Source: Sisyra terminalis (lineage: Eukaryota; Arthropoda; Insecta; Neuroptera; Sisyridae). Taken from it: a stretch of 64,000 nt of DNA. The stretch covers positions 28,315,282-28,379,281 of the forward strand of contig OY292277.1 in the NCBI GenBank assembly GCA_958496175.1, written 5' to 3'. This document shows positions 46,375 to 58,889 of this stretch, piece by piece (positions within the stretch are counted from its first letter, which is position 1; each line of letters opens with the position of its first letter). A model generated the notes under the pieces. That model was not told where the DNA came from and did no database searches. It saw only the letters and a list, made by a program, of their open reading frames with translations. The position numbers were made by a program, and so were the translations under genes.

Positions 46375-49049
46375 TTAATTAAGGGGAAGGTGATATTGCC
46401 ATAACCATTATAATCGTCTAAAGTAATTTCTATGGATTTCTATTTATTTCCATCGTTATCACATTTATTAAATGGTAAAAAAATTGAATGCTTCAGTGAT
46501 GGTCAAAATGTAGTTTTTTGATATTGTACTTAGAAATCGATTGATCTTTACTAAAATGGCATTAAAAATTTGCATAATAGATGTCAAAACGTTGATGCTG
46601 TCGATGTTGATTTTGTCACTGATTTAAATTCAATAGTTGTAACAAAATTTTGTATTTTAATTGTATATTGAAAAAACGACAATACTTTCCGGTACCCCTA
46701 CTATGATCAATTAGTATCTTCGATCTCATAAAACTCGTACATCGTTAAAGATTCCATTGTTCAAATGAAAACCTAAGTAATAAATTATTGGTCAGTTCGA
46801 TCGCTCGTTATCGATTTTCAATAGTTTTATTAGATGAGAATAGTTATTTCTGGGCACATGCAATATCCATCAAGTTTATTATACCGAAATTTATTTAATG
46901 GCATGGCGGCAATACTTCTCAGCATCTTATGGTTGAATGTGATCCAATGTGTCCACCAATATCTCCTCAATTTTTCATTAAGCCTTATATACCATATGCA
47001 TTGTACTTTTGTATTCTATTGATACTATTCTATACTGTGTCGCTGCAGTTTCTTCTTTTATACTAAATCTGATTCTTATTCTTTTATTTATTGTATAAAC
47101 CATTTGAAATCTCATCTGGTCAAAAAAAAATCCATTTCTCAATGTGGTTTCGATTAACTTCAAATTTTTGCCTAAGAATTAAAAACTTTTCAGACTTTCT
47201 TGGCTCCACACGATTGATCCATTAGATTAGACCGAAGGAGGAAAAAATCACTGTTGAAATGAAAAATCATTTGGGTAAAACTTGTTTTTGTAATCCGTGA
47301 CAGATTTTGCTTTCTTTCAATCGAATCAACTGCGAGATCTCTCTGGTGATTTCTTCTGGCGTCTCACTCTTGGCATTTTGCTCTCCGATTTGATGTTATC
47401 AAATCAAAGCCAGGTCTGGCTCTAGGTGAGCGAAAAATTCATTGACCCCACAGACAGTGCTCTCACATAGCACAGACATATATGTACTCACAGAATGCAA
47501 TAAGACGAAGAAGAAGAAAAAAAAAACGAACAAAATCTGACGCCTCTATATTACATAGAGGTATACCTATTATTGAGGTAAGTCTTTGTTGTTAATAAGT
47601 GTTCGAAACATAGTCAGCTGAGGAAACATTGGAAAAAAACTCAAAAATTTTCCATTCAATTTATATGTATTTTTGGGAAAGAACAGTGAATATTTGTGTC
47701 AGTTTTCTAATTATTTAAATGTTTGAATTATATCAACTTAAATACTATTCAAAACAAGTCACAATAACAACCGCAATGATTTTATTATAATAACTACTGA
47801 AATATTCAAATAGGGAGGGAAACACCTTGAAAAAAAAAATTATAAATGTTATGTCTTTTTCTGCTTTCAAAATGAACGATAAACTCATTTTTGATATCAA
47901 TGCTGATAACAAAATGCCGTTTTTATCAGTCATCCAATTTTTAATAGATACAACAAGTCAATATTGAAATTAATTCAAAACCTTGCACAATCGAAAAAGT
48001 CTTAATCAAATTATACCAATAATAATAAAACGAATATTATGAAACCGGTTCAATATGGGCTGTCTTAAGTAACAAGGAAACAACAACTTATAAATATTTA
48101 TAAAAAAGAAAAAAATTATTTCGAACTTTTACATATTAAAATTATAGCTTTGAACTTCAAAAATTAAGTATCTATACCTATTATTGTGTAATAAAAAATT
48201 GATACTTTTGTTTATAAAAGAAAATAAATAAACAAAGTAAAGATAATATTTTCATTTTCCAGGGGGACAGATAAAAACAGATAGGTTTTTGAACGTCACG
48301 CATTAGTTTCACACTTTTTAAACTATGAAATTGACGTAATCGTAATAAGTGATCAATAACAATCAACTAATCATTGAATATTAATTATTTATTTTTTAGT
48401 AATTTTTTGCTTGTCAAACACCACAGTTGGATGGCAGGGGGTTTTGGGTATATGGTACATTGGCATAATATGTTATGAATTAAAATAATTAATATGACCA
48501 TAGTAGGCTGTGAATTAATGATTTTCTCTGAATTTTGATTTAATTCAAAATCCCCATGGATTCCCCATTTTCAAAGGGACATTACAACTTATGTCAGATG
48601 TATCATAAACAATAAATCGTTAAAATTTTGATTAACTGATAAATGTTTACAAGACCAAATGAAACGAAACTTTGATTATTATTAATTAATTTTTTAAAAT
48701 ATTTAACACGAAGAATAAATAACAGGAGAATGAACAAGATAGGCAGTTTGTTAGTTATCGTTTTCTCAAAAATTCGAACGTTACTTAGTTATTTTTTCGG
48801 TCACTAGCAGCGCATTGTCGCGAAACAAATTAACCAACTTGACGTACTGAATTGGTATTGGTCGTTTTCATTTTTGTAAACGTTATTCAAACTAAAGCCA
48901 GAGTTGTCGAATTATTACATTCAGGTTTTTCATATAGTTAAATATAGCATAAATTTATCAATATTTAATTCTACAGTTACTAAGAAAGCAATTTTCCATT
49001 GAAAATATAAATCCCTTGTGAGTTATATGAAAATGTTTTAGCGCTTATA
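46375..49049. other. 2.7 kb without a supported gene
   Basis: The only suggestive spot is a 42-codon minus-strand frame at 47267-47395, reading GEQNAKSETPEEITREISQ and then LIRLKESKICHGL. It looks protein-like but lacks a Met and a recognisable family. A consensus splice-donor word (gag/gtaagt) sits at about 47575 on the + strand. A short palindrome gatttgat-gtt-atcaaatc is at 47386-47404. Confidence 0.35.
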
Positions 49050-49190
49050 TTCACCGCTCCAAAACTGTTAGATGTTGGGTTCAAATCTCGTATTGAGCAA
49101 ATTTTTGATGTTTCTCGATTAACGTATTTTAATTAACTCTAGACTCGCTACAGACCTTGGTCGTTATAAAGCGTCGGCCAATAATAATAA
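49050..49190 (+). mobile_element. tRNA-derived SINE, copy 5
   Basis: The + strand reads caccgctccaaaactgttag, then the B-box area atgttgggttcaaatctcgt, tgagcaaatttttgatgttt, agactcgctacagaccttgg and a tail gtcgttataaagcg. The A-box half is largely missing at the 5' end. The B box reads GGTTCAAATC instead of GGTTCGAATC. Confidence 0.7.
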
Positions 49191-49354
49191 AAAAAATCCT
49201 TTATCATTTAAAACACCTAGATATTTATAATCAATTATTAAATTTTATCATTACGATTTTAAACATTTTTTAATCGTTATATGTATAAGTAACCTAAACC
49301 TTAGACTTACAATTGATGTGATTAGAGCAAAAGTAATTTAACCTACCAACCTGT

Positions 49355-49560
49355 CATGGATATATAAAGATTTCTTTACCTTTTTTTTATTTAGTACATA
49401 TAATTCTTCTGGTCTTGTACATGTCACTGAACTCCACCTAAATCGCAGAACCGATTTTGATTACAGTATTTGTGTGTATTTGCGTGAGCCCCTGGATGAT
49501 TTAGGTTCACAATTTAGTCCTATAAGTGGCGTTGCGATAGAGTTCCAGATTTTTTTTTAT
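49355..49560 (+). repeat. Unclassified interspersed repeat fragment
   Basis: gtcactgaactccacctaaa, then cagaaccgattttgattaca, tttgtgtgtatttgcgtgag, ttcacaatttagtcctataa and gtggcgttgcgatagag follow one another. This word order (cactgaactcc...ccgattttgat...agtggcgttgc) is familiar to me from repeats in several insect genomes, but I cannot name the class. A 67-codon frame here is probably chance. Confidence 0.4.
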
Positions 49561-51689
49561 AATTTACTATTTAAAAATATGATTTTAATTTTATTTGGAA
49601 ATGAACACGTCAGTAAAATAAAAGTAAGTGTCGAAATATTTTTCGCGTTATTTGTGGAGTTGAGAATGAAATGGTGATAAGAATCAAGGTATATTTTTTA
49701 TATTAATTGTCAAAAGAGTGTAGAGAGCAATGAACAGGTAGCTTAATTATAAAATCAGAAACATTACAAAACAATAAGAAGATAATCAAAAGGACTAAAA
49801 ATATTATAGGTACCAGGTGACAAAGTAATGTATAGGAACTAGAAGACCGACAAATTAACTACAAAAACAAGGCCTAAATTTCTTAGGCATCAAGAATGTG
49901 GTTATCATTAATCCAAAGTCTACTATTAATAAGCGCAAGGTAAAAGCTGAGGTCAAAAAATGAGTTTTAAATTCGAAACTGTAAAATACATTTGGCCCAC
50001 ACTGTACCAATTTTAGCGCTAAAATTGGAAACTTAACTTAATCATTACCAACAAGTTGGAAAAAGGGTATTGAACCAAGGGTTTGAAAAGTAGATTTTAA
50101 TCGAATAAGGTACTCTAAAAATACAATCTTGCGTGACAAAAATGCTCCAAAAAATTGATACGTGTGTTATGTTTATGGATTCGTAGTTAAACATGTGTTA
50201 TTGATTTTAATTTATAGAATCTGCAATATCGACTAAAAATTTATAACTTCATATAATGATTAAAAGACTTTGACTTATAAATAAAAAATAAATTTATTTT
50301 TATAGATACAGTTTTCATAAGAAACTTTTACAAATTTTTGGTACAAGTTAAATTAACATTATTCCTTAATCTAAATAAGCAATAAATAACCTTATTATTA
50401 GTTTTGGCGAATTTTTCCGTTTAGCAAAGTTTCTTAAATGAACGAATTAAACACTATTATTCCACAGAAATTACCTTTATAATAAAAAAAAAAAATTTAA
50501 ATAGCCTTTGTTTGATTCTTTCAACTATATTATTTTTTGCTTAACCTACTATTTAATATGAAATCAAAATACTTTTTAATAAAGCTTTTTCCAAATAACA
50601 GTGGTATCCTCAATAAGTTGAATTAATGCCGAAGGAATCCAATTGGGACTTCGTCGGAAGTTAGCTAACTTTTAGTTTAACAGAATATAAATAGCTCTGT
50701 CTAATAAATCAAGACCATCGACACTTCTGAAAATTTCACCCATAAATTTTCATAATTCAATTTTGTTTAACTATATGTGTACGTATAAAATGAACTTGAA
50801 TGATTTTTTAAAAAAAATAACTAGCTGTTTAAACTTTAATAGGTTTATATAACGAGCTTTGAAGCTTTTTACGTATGATAAGTATTTCTAAAGCTTCTCT
50901 TAGCTATCAATAAGTTATGTGAAAAAGAAGTAAAAACATTTTTATTGAAAACATTAAATTACCCGTCCAGAACATTGCAATAGTTTAATAAGCAAAAAAT
51001 CAAAATTATATTCAAGGTTGGCCTATACACATGAATCATTTTGTGAATCATTTCTTCAGATTTAAGCCCAACAATAGACAGATACCATAGAAATATGGAC
51101 TTCATCGTTTACTAGTTAATTTCACTTTCAATCCGTTAGCGCCTGCCTCGAAATTTGGATCAAACTAAAACCCGATTTCAAGGTCCAACCTCAATCACTC
51201 ACTTGATTTATTTATTGATATCAAACAAAAGAATAATTTATGATCAATATCCTAGAAAAAAATCTATGTTTACGATCAAAGCAAAGATCCGAACGTTGTT
51301 TTTATAAAAAAATCGCAAAATTCATAGAACATTCAAACTTGAAACAAACTTAAATTTCCGCGAATTTTGTCTCGATGACTATTTCTTTAAAATATATACA
51401 TAATATTTTAATTAAATAAAATCTTTCAGTGAAACCATATTATAAGTTAATATATATAAGAATTCGACAATTCTCAAGTTGCGGGTTTTTTTTGCTTTTT
51501 ATCATAAAGTAATTTTTTATGCCACAAACCAACCAGTAAAACATAAATTTCAGGAAGAGGCTTCCAAACCGAATTAACCACATTTGGCTCTTGAATGAGA
51601 TCAAGCGAAAGACAAAGAAAATTTTATATCTACAGGTTGATTTTTTTAAACTATAAACTAAAGCAATGTTTCTTTCATTAGAATTTTAT
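49561..51689. other. 2.1 kb without a recognised gene
   Basis: This is AT-rich DNA. A balanced patch at 50590-50720 and another at 51060-51200 have no identity that I can support. Confidence 0.5.
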
Positions 51690-52450
51690 TATAGGCGACA
51701 ATTGACGTATTGCATGCAAAATGGAAAGTATACGAAAGCCAATTACTGCCACATGGCCAGGTATAGTTTACTGATAGCTTAGTGTCAGAAATATACAGAA
51801 AAGCCCAGAGGTATGAACTGTCAGTACCTTTGAAAAACGGAACCACTATATACCAGGCTAAAATATAATATGCTGTGCTGGCTTATATATATGGGAATTC
51901 ACACAGTGGGATTTGGAAAACAGCAAAATCCATATATCCATAAGCGTTGATAAAGCCACAAGTGAACTCCAAACTACTATAGGAGTTCCAGAGCGTGTTT
52001 TTAATGATCTATCTCTAATAAATAAGTAACATTAAGTTGGCTGCAGGACCTTAAGGTTATATTGGCGAAAAGACAATTGTTCTTCTTCGGCGAAGGTCGG
52101 CGACACGATTCATTGGTCCAGAACCAGTTGCCACAAACTTTTCAACAATAAGGTTGTCGAAATAACTATTGTTTCTTGTGGAGCAAAATCAAGGGGCAAA
52201 CACAGCAAAAGAATGATAAGAAATCTTTCTTAAAATCTAACTTTTGAAATGCTAAATTTAAGTAGATCTCAAACCCGATTGTCGACAGACCTCATAACCG
52301 GTCACTATGACCTGAAAAACATCCTCATATTATTGGATACTGTAGGATCCTTCAAAATGCAGATCATGCCAGACAGAGAATGACATCATTTCTCATATTC
52401 TATTAAAATGTAGTGTGCTATACACTAGGACAAGATTCGGGTAGCCTTAA
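51690..52450 (+). pseudogene. LINE ORF2 RNase H and C-terminal region (broken)
   Basis: Across changing frames the RNase H domain of an I/R1-type LINE can be followed. FTDS (first Asp, usually YTDGS) comes first, then AQRYELSVPLKNGTTIYQA, after which the catalytic Glu of QAE is replaced by Lys. Next come a degraded substrate-binding stretch and VTLSWLQDL, where intact copies have WVPGH. Then come RRRSATRFIGPEP, SRSQTRLSTDLITGHYDL and finally ENDIISHILLKCS with TRTRFG. Many stops and frameshifts occur and catalytic residues are lost. The reverse transcriptase part is absent upstream. The last ~110 bp are the left arm of an inverted duplication. Confidence 0.75.
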
Positions 52451-52663
52451 GACTGGAGTCTTAGACTTATTGTGTTTGCAGAGTCCCTATTTCACTTATT
52501 GTAAACCAAGAAACCGAGCATAAAATAGTTACGCATATATCTTATATGATTGCGGAACTATTTTATACTCAGTTTCTTGGTTTACAATAGGTAAAATAGG
52601 GACCCAGGAAACACAATAAGTTTAAGTCTCCAGTGTTAAGGCTCTCCAAACCTTATCCTAGTG
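52423..52663. repeat. Inverted duplication of the LINE 3' end (arms ~108 bp)
   Basis: The left arm (52423-52530, cactaggacaagattcggg... to cataaaatagtt) is repeated inverted at 52556-52663 (aactattttatactcagttt... to ccttatcctagtg). By eye about 84 percent of positions agree over ~108 bp, with a 25-bp AT-rich spacer. The left arm is the natural continuation of the LINE frame, so the right arm is the extra, inverted copy. It could have arisen by twin priming or template switching at insertion, or by two opposed truncated insertions. Confidence 0.8.
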
Positions 52664-53028
52664 AACCGTATGAACAAAAAATAACTTTCTAACTAAGTAC
52701 TTTACATAACCTAAAACACTTTGCATTAAGAAAAATTATTAACTGCTTCCCCAGTTACTACAATAAAACTTACGACAGCGACTTTTAAAATACTGGTTTT
52801 GTGCATTAATACCGGTGGACAAAATATCTCTGAAAAATATATCCGTGGCAAAATATCTATCAATGTAAAATAATTTGCCAAATTTTCACTAGAGGATCTT
52901 ACGAAAAATCACAAAAGTTCCTCTTCTTTGCACCTTTTCTTTCCTTACATTTTTAAATCGCTGGGGTCGAGAGACCTTGTAACACTCCAGCTAAATAATT
53001 TTAAAGAAAAACATTTTAGTTGTTCCTT
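52664..53028. other. No gene recognised
   Basis: Nothing specific was seen in this AT-rich gap. Confidence 0.5.
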
Positions 53029-53150
53029 TTTATTATTTATCGTCACTTTATAACTGCCAAAGAATCAAGAGATTCTAGTGTTAATAAAAATCAGTAAATT
53101 GAGAAATATTGAAAATTTACTTGATACTTTGAAGCGACCACTTGGCCACC
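53029..53150 (-). mobile_element. tRNA-derived SINE, copy 6 (B box deleted)
   Basis: On the minus strand the A-box region is ggtggccaagtggtcgcttc, followed directly by aagtatcaagtaaattttca. The ~35 bp holding the B box are deleted. The body (agaatctcttgattctttgg) and tail (aagtgacgataaataataa) are retained. Confidence 0.65.
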
Positions 53151-54608
53151 AACAGGCTTTTAAGGAACATTTTTTTTAATTATTGAAAAAGTATTATTAT
53201 TATTGCTTCAATAGTACGTGAAATAATAATTTTGGTGTAACTATGATAAAAGAACGGAACGCGGAAATATATTATTTTTCATTTCTCCGAATTTTTATAT
53301 ACCTACATAGTGAAAACGTAACCAACATTCTTTATAAGTACATACTGTTAAAAAATAAATGATAAATAAGGTGAATACAAAAATTTATCTAGTAAAGTTT
53401 TTTAAAGGAATGTTCCATTGAATTTCGATGGAGTTTCGAGATTTCAGGAAGTGTAAGTTGTAAATTTTAAGATATAATCTGCTGGAGTTACGGGCCTCCT
53501 ACAAACCAGAATAACTTTTATAAAAAATTGAAACAAAGTTTTAAGCCCGTACAAGTATCAAATTCAAGAAAAAAAATCTACTTAAGAGAAAAATTTACAA
53601 ATTTTAAAAGTTTATGAAATAGGTAAAAGTTGGAAACCATTGTTATATACTTTTCCTATTCAGAAGATTCTCATTTTTTCTTTTTTTTTTCAATGACGGT
53701 TTCGAATTTTTCAATCTTACGAATATACGTATTTGACCTGTTGTGATCATTTTTCTATATTTTGATCAGTCATTCACAAAGAAATTTACATTGAATTAGC
53801 CAAACATATAATAAACACATAAGTGTTTTGGAATTTTTCAAATTATTGACAAAAACTATAATTATTAATATTAAATAATTGGAAATTTCAGAATCAAAAT
53901 AAAATTTAAGTGTTCAAAAATCCACAAATTAGATACCAGCATTCCATTCTATTAATTTTGTGTTCAATTTAAAAACTGAATCGAAAAGATATAATAATTC
54001 ATTTTAATGTTTTTCTAAGTCAAAACCAATGATTTCCACAATAGCTTCAAGCTCAGATCCGAAACTCTATATAAATGAATAGACTTCCCTCTACAGATTT
54101 ATGATCTTCCAAAAAAATATTTTAAAAATTGTAAATACTATTTCATAAATATTCTATAAAAATTATGTAGTCCACAGAAATGAAAGGAAGATAAAATGCA
54201 TTCCCTTTTCTCTGCTATACATTCCCCTGTAAAATTATTCTTCAGTTAATCATAGGCGTCTTTCCAAATCAGAAAAAAGCGACTTTTGAATTTAAAAAGT
54301 TTTGCGATTTTAGAACTTTATTAAGATTCTGATTAGAAAAAAAAAACTTTCAAACTTCTTTTCAACAACTTTGCGGGAAATCATTGGCAGTTAATATGCA
54401 AATTAATATTTCTCATTATGATTGAAGATTTTTCTTGCAACAATACATGAATATTTTTTCAATTTTCTTCGTCCACAAAATACGTGAGTGATTGACTCAA
54501 TTGTGTACGCGTGACGTCAAAGTTATATACATAATTAAACAATTATATATTTTTGAATGGCATAATGATATCCCATTTTCAATAACATTTTTCATTCTGT
54601 GTTTAGTA
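53151..54608. other. AT-rich stretch, no gene recognised
   Basis: Low-complexity AT DNA. No supported feature. Confidence 0.5.
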
Positions 54609-54688
54609 AAAATATTATATATAAAATATATAAAATAATATATATATAATATAAATATATATATATATATATAATATATAATATATAT

Positions 54689-54720
<32 letters not shown>

Positions 54721-54790
54721 ATATTATATATATATTATATATATAATATATAATATAATATATATAATATATATATAAAATTATTATATA
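54609..54790. repeat. AT dinucleotide / palindromic simple repeat (~180 bp)
   Basis: Uninterrupted A/T sequence made of (AT)n runs with TATAATATA-type breaks. It is self-complementary over most of its length and could extrude a cruciform. It may vary in length between individuals. Confidence 0.85.
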
Positions 54791-57700
54791 TTTTTTTTAA
54801 ATTAATTAACTCAAATTGATTCTTTAGTTGCAAAAATTGTCTTGTAAACATGTGCTAGAAATTTTCTCAATTCTAGATGTAATAAACGTTTGCTTGCAAT
54901 CATATCGAAAAACAATGTGGCCTTCTGAAGAGCAATTTTAGGAAAATTTTGTTCTATTTTTGCAAATTTGGAAATATTGGACAATAAAACAAAAAAATTA
55001 GACATGAGCGTCGACAGATTTTTTACCAAGGAATGAAAATTTTTTCAGATAATCTTTTTGCCAATAAAGGTGCCTAGGAATAAAGTTACAAACATATCGT
55101 TGAAAATTTACTTTGAATTAATAAATACCCAACACGTACATAAGAATGTATCGCATGGTAATATCCATTCAATAAGTAATTAAAATCCTAAGTTAAAGAT
55201 TCAAAAAGAAAAATGGACCTAACGGGAACATAAAAAACATGATTACATGGAAACAGTTATTAAAGGCACACAAAAAAAAAATAAAAATAAAAACTGCGAT
55301 AGAAACATTGTAATCTAGAAACAGAAATTCAATATTTTTTACTCTATTTTCGTTAAAATTTCATATTTTCATTTGAATTTTTACGTTGCAACATCGTAAC
55401 TATAGATTTCTGTAAAAAGTAGCATTTAAGAAATAAGGATTTTATATAGTTAACTTCTGTGAGTGCAAGTGAATACACGTACATACCATGTACAAGTAAA
55501 AGAAACAGAACTACTACTACCATCTCTACACTCTGCCTGCTCCACGAATAAATTTTCCGAATGACTTTATTAAAGTATGTATGAGCTTATACATGAACTA
55601 TTTCTATAAGCGTATTGAAGCTAGTTGAAGCGAATCAAGTCCTGCGTCAGCGGCAAGAACAAATTAAATTTTGGAAATTGGATTTTTTTTCATTTTGGAA
55701 AATATTTTCAACACTGTCTCAAATACATGACCATCAAAAATAAACTATTGACAATTTTTATTTTTTTCTAACATAAAAACCAGGTTTGGTATTGATTTAC
55801 AACATAAAGTAAAAAAAATTACCAATATAATAAAATATAGTAAAATAAAATATTGTGATGAATAAATAATTGATTTATAATAATTATTAGTATATTTATT
55901 CTAAGAATTATTAATTATTATAATTAATATTAATAATAATTATGTAGGACTATTGTGCAAATTTCAGAATAAAAAAAAATAATTGTCGAATAGGAGAAAC
56001 TTTTCTATCCCAACTAATGAACTAATATTTCTTATTTGAAAATCGTAAAATGTATGAATTTGAATAGAACTGTTTGCTGTTTCGAGTAGTAATCTTTATC
56101 AAATAAAATTTACGATGCGGCATTGTACAAATTATTAAGCGTTAGTTCTACAAGTTAGTTTTACAATACTGCAGAACTTACGAAACTATCATTGTAATTT
56201 TTAATTAATTTTTTTCCGTGTATCAGTGTATGGTTCTTCATATGGGCACAATCAGTATTGGAAAGTAGGAGAAAATAAGGAAAAACTCTAATAAGTACTT
56301 TAAAAATGTTTATATAAAGATAAATCATCCAAGTTTCTCACAAAATCGAAAAAAAATACTAAATATTAAATATTAAATTATTTTCACTCGTTTAATGTCC
56401 ATTATTAGTTTTTAATTTTTATTTTTTTTTATTTTTTTTTTGTACGACGTACGTTTGTACGTCAAATCATGAAGAAAAAAATTTATTATATTTTTTTTTC
56501 CAAAAAAATCCTATGAAAATAACTATGGTATACATTTATATTCTCTTTGATTTGGAAAACCAAAGTTCATATTTTAGAGTGGATAAGCAACCTCTTTCAA
56601 TCATTTTTGGCGACGACCATGATTAATTGGAAAAAATTGTTTTGGATTACGATTTTGGTAAAGACTTGGTTAACAACGCCTCGTCGATTGATTTAATTAA
56701 CGATATATACCTACTATATTTTTGTGATATTAAAATATATTTTATCGACCGTTTATTACATGATTCTGTGTTTTATAAAATGTGAGTATCTACATAAAAA
56801 CTATATTGTAGGTAGTGCAAATTTATTCATATAGATATATCAAATGGTTAGTTACTACCTATATCATTCCGATAAAAGTTTGATGTTGCATAACTCTGGT
56901 GAGAACTGCTACTTATTGAACATGTAGAAAAATCTGAGATATAATAGTTTTTCTTTTTTGGAATCCTACACAAAAAAAGATTTAATTTCAACTTTTTGGC
57001 TTAAGTACCTACTCGTGAATTCATAGACTGTGTACATAGCAGTACTTGAGTTTACAATTCCTTCATTCATGTTTTGAGAATTCTATCAGTAGTTGATGTT
57101 AATATGTTTTGGCCGTCACTATAAATTTCGTTATCATTTCATTGGATTATTTTTTTCGCTTTTCTTTCGTTTATTTTACAGAACTCTTGTTGAAGTGATT
57201 ATCTACTTTTATTTTTCTCTTCGTCACATCAAACACACACACGTATAGACACAACCATGGATACGATATTATTTCATTTAGATCAACGGAAAATTCCTCC
57301 CAAGTTTTATAATCTCAGTGCGTAATAAATTTATTTACAATCAAATCAAATGTCTGGTCATCGCATGCATGGTCTCTTCGTCGTCAATACTATACATTAT
57401 ATTTTTTCTTCTCTCCACCACGCTTATCATAAAATTTTAATTGGTCTAAGTTCAAATATCGCTCTGTGCGACAAAGTGAGAACATGAAATCAAAATAATA
57501 TTGAAGATATAAACATTTTGAGAGTTTACCGCTTTTTTCGATTTGAATTTAAACCCCAAGTAAACAATAGAAATGGTATTAAAGGTATTATATTTTAGTA
57601 ATTAACAATGCAAACATAAAACATTTCACTGATAAATTTCTAGCCTTGTAACAAATTTTTAATAATGAATTTTCTTTTCATTTAAAACTTACTATATTTT

Positions 57701-58139
57701 TAACGTTTTTTTTTATGCTAACCTTAGTCACTTAAATTGGTCGTGATCTTTAAATGAATAAAAAAAATTATAAGTTACCATTGGAAAATTGAGACTGCAA
57801 TAATTGGTTGCTGTGTTGCAATCCGAAAAACAAATGAAACTAAGTAAATAAAAACAAAAACTAAACAAAAATAAAACTTATAACAATCACATATTCTTTC
57901 ACGTATCACTTAGAACATGAAATTTTCACAAAAACTAAAAAAAAATATAAAATCGAAACTTTTTCAGTAGAATCATTGTTGCACTTGCAATTGCACTCGT
58001 TGTTGTTTTTTCTATTTTTTTTCTTTTCAAAAAGCAATGAAAATTCACCAAATGCGTACTATGTACTTCCTTGATAGGAAAAAAAATGTAGGAAATTTTT
58101 TGGATCGAAATTTGAAGAGTTTTCGCGTTATAATTTCTT
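54791..58139. other. 3.3 kb without a recognised gene
   Basis: Mostly AT-rich. Blocks at 56590-56710 and 57200-57480 are more balanced and contain TTAATTAAC- and homeodomain-like words, but no motif cluster I can defend. The segment at 57935-58090 may be a 5' UTR of a minus-strand transcript (see the adjacent CpG island). Confidence 0.4.
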
Positions 58140-58330
58140 TTGAAGCGAGAAAATTGATGTGACAATGTCGTGGACATACCACGATGAACGTCTATCGTGA
58201 ACTGTGTATGTGAAAACGCGCGCGGCTTATTCAGGCGTCGGAACAGGCGGCGCGACCGCGGCGTCACAATTGTATGGAGTATCCCCCCTATGAGGAGGGG
58301 GCGCACTTACGAAAAGAGGTACTTGTCTTC
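58140..58330 (-). promoter_or_regulatory. CpG-rich island, possible promoter or first exon
   Basis: This is the sharpest composition change in the window: gaaaacgcgcgcggcttatt, cggaacaggcggcgcgaccg, cggcgtcacaattg and a ggggggat / atcccccc-type hairpin region (cccccctatgaggaggggg). A minus-strand frame of 123 codons (57935-58306) starts inside it. Its N-terminal part is Arg-rich and the rest is AT-driven Lys/Ile/Phe, so it is doubtful as a protein. On the minus strand the island is followed by acaacaacgagtgcaattgc, a 5'-UTR-like style. Strand and role are inferred; no TATA box was found. Confidence 0.3.
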
Positions 58331-58889
58331 TCTAGAAATATGCACATACTTTCCCAATTACGTACGCACTAAATGCAACAGATGCATTTCTCTTCTGCAA
58401 TAATAATAATTACATATTACAAAACAATATATTCAACAATTAAAAAATTAATCAAGCACCTTTACTTCAAAAACATCAGCTAGTTAAATTTTAATAACTC
58501 GTCATTAAGTTTGTACGTAATGTTGCAACTTTATCAAAAAAAATTAAATCTGCATTGTTGTCCAGATCCACGCCATAGGGGATTAAAACTTCAGTAAGAA
58601 ATTTCAAAACCTGCTTCCTATTAATGCATTATTTAACTATCAATTTCTATTTTATAACAATATTAATTTGATTTTTTTGAAGTGAAAACCTCTTTAGCAT
58701 CGTTGTGACTTGATATTTTATGAAACGAAAAAGTGACAGTAAAAAGAGAAACAAATCTATAAGATTTAACATGCGAGAGAAAGAGATAGGAAACAGTAGT
58801 GTTGCTTATTGATGTGCACGCCTGCGTACTATTTTTACCCTTGTGTGATTTTCAATTTTTTTTAATTTGAAAGCAGCGACAAATAACGA
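58331..58889. other. AT-rich stretch, no gene recognised
   Basis: Nothing supported, except possibly the beginning of the tandem array that follows. Confidence 0.5.

Noticed and set aside
47575..47585. Splice donor gag/gtaagt as evidence for a gene
   Set aside because: A single consensus donor without an upstream coding exon is expected by chance in 64 kb.
57935..58306. 123-codon minus-strand frame as a protein gene
   Set aside because: It starts in a CpG-rich island and runs into poly-Lys/Ile/Phe AT sequence. It reads more like a 5' UTR or chance frame than a protein.
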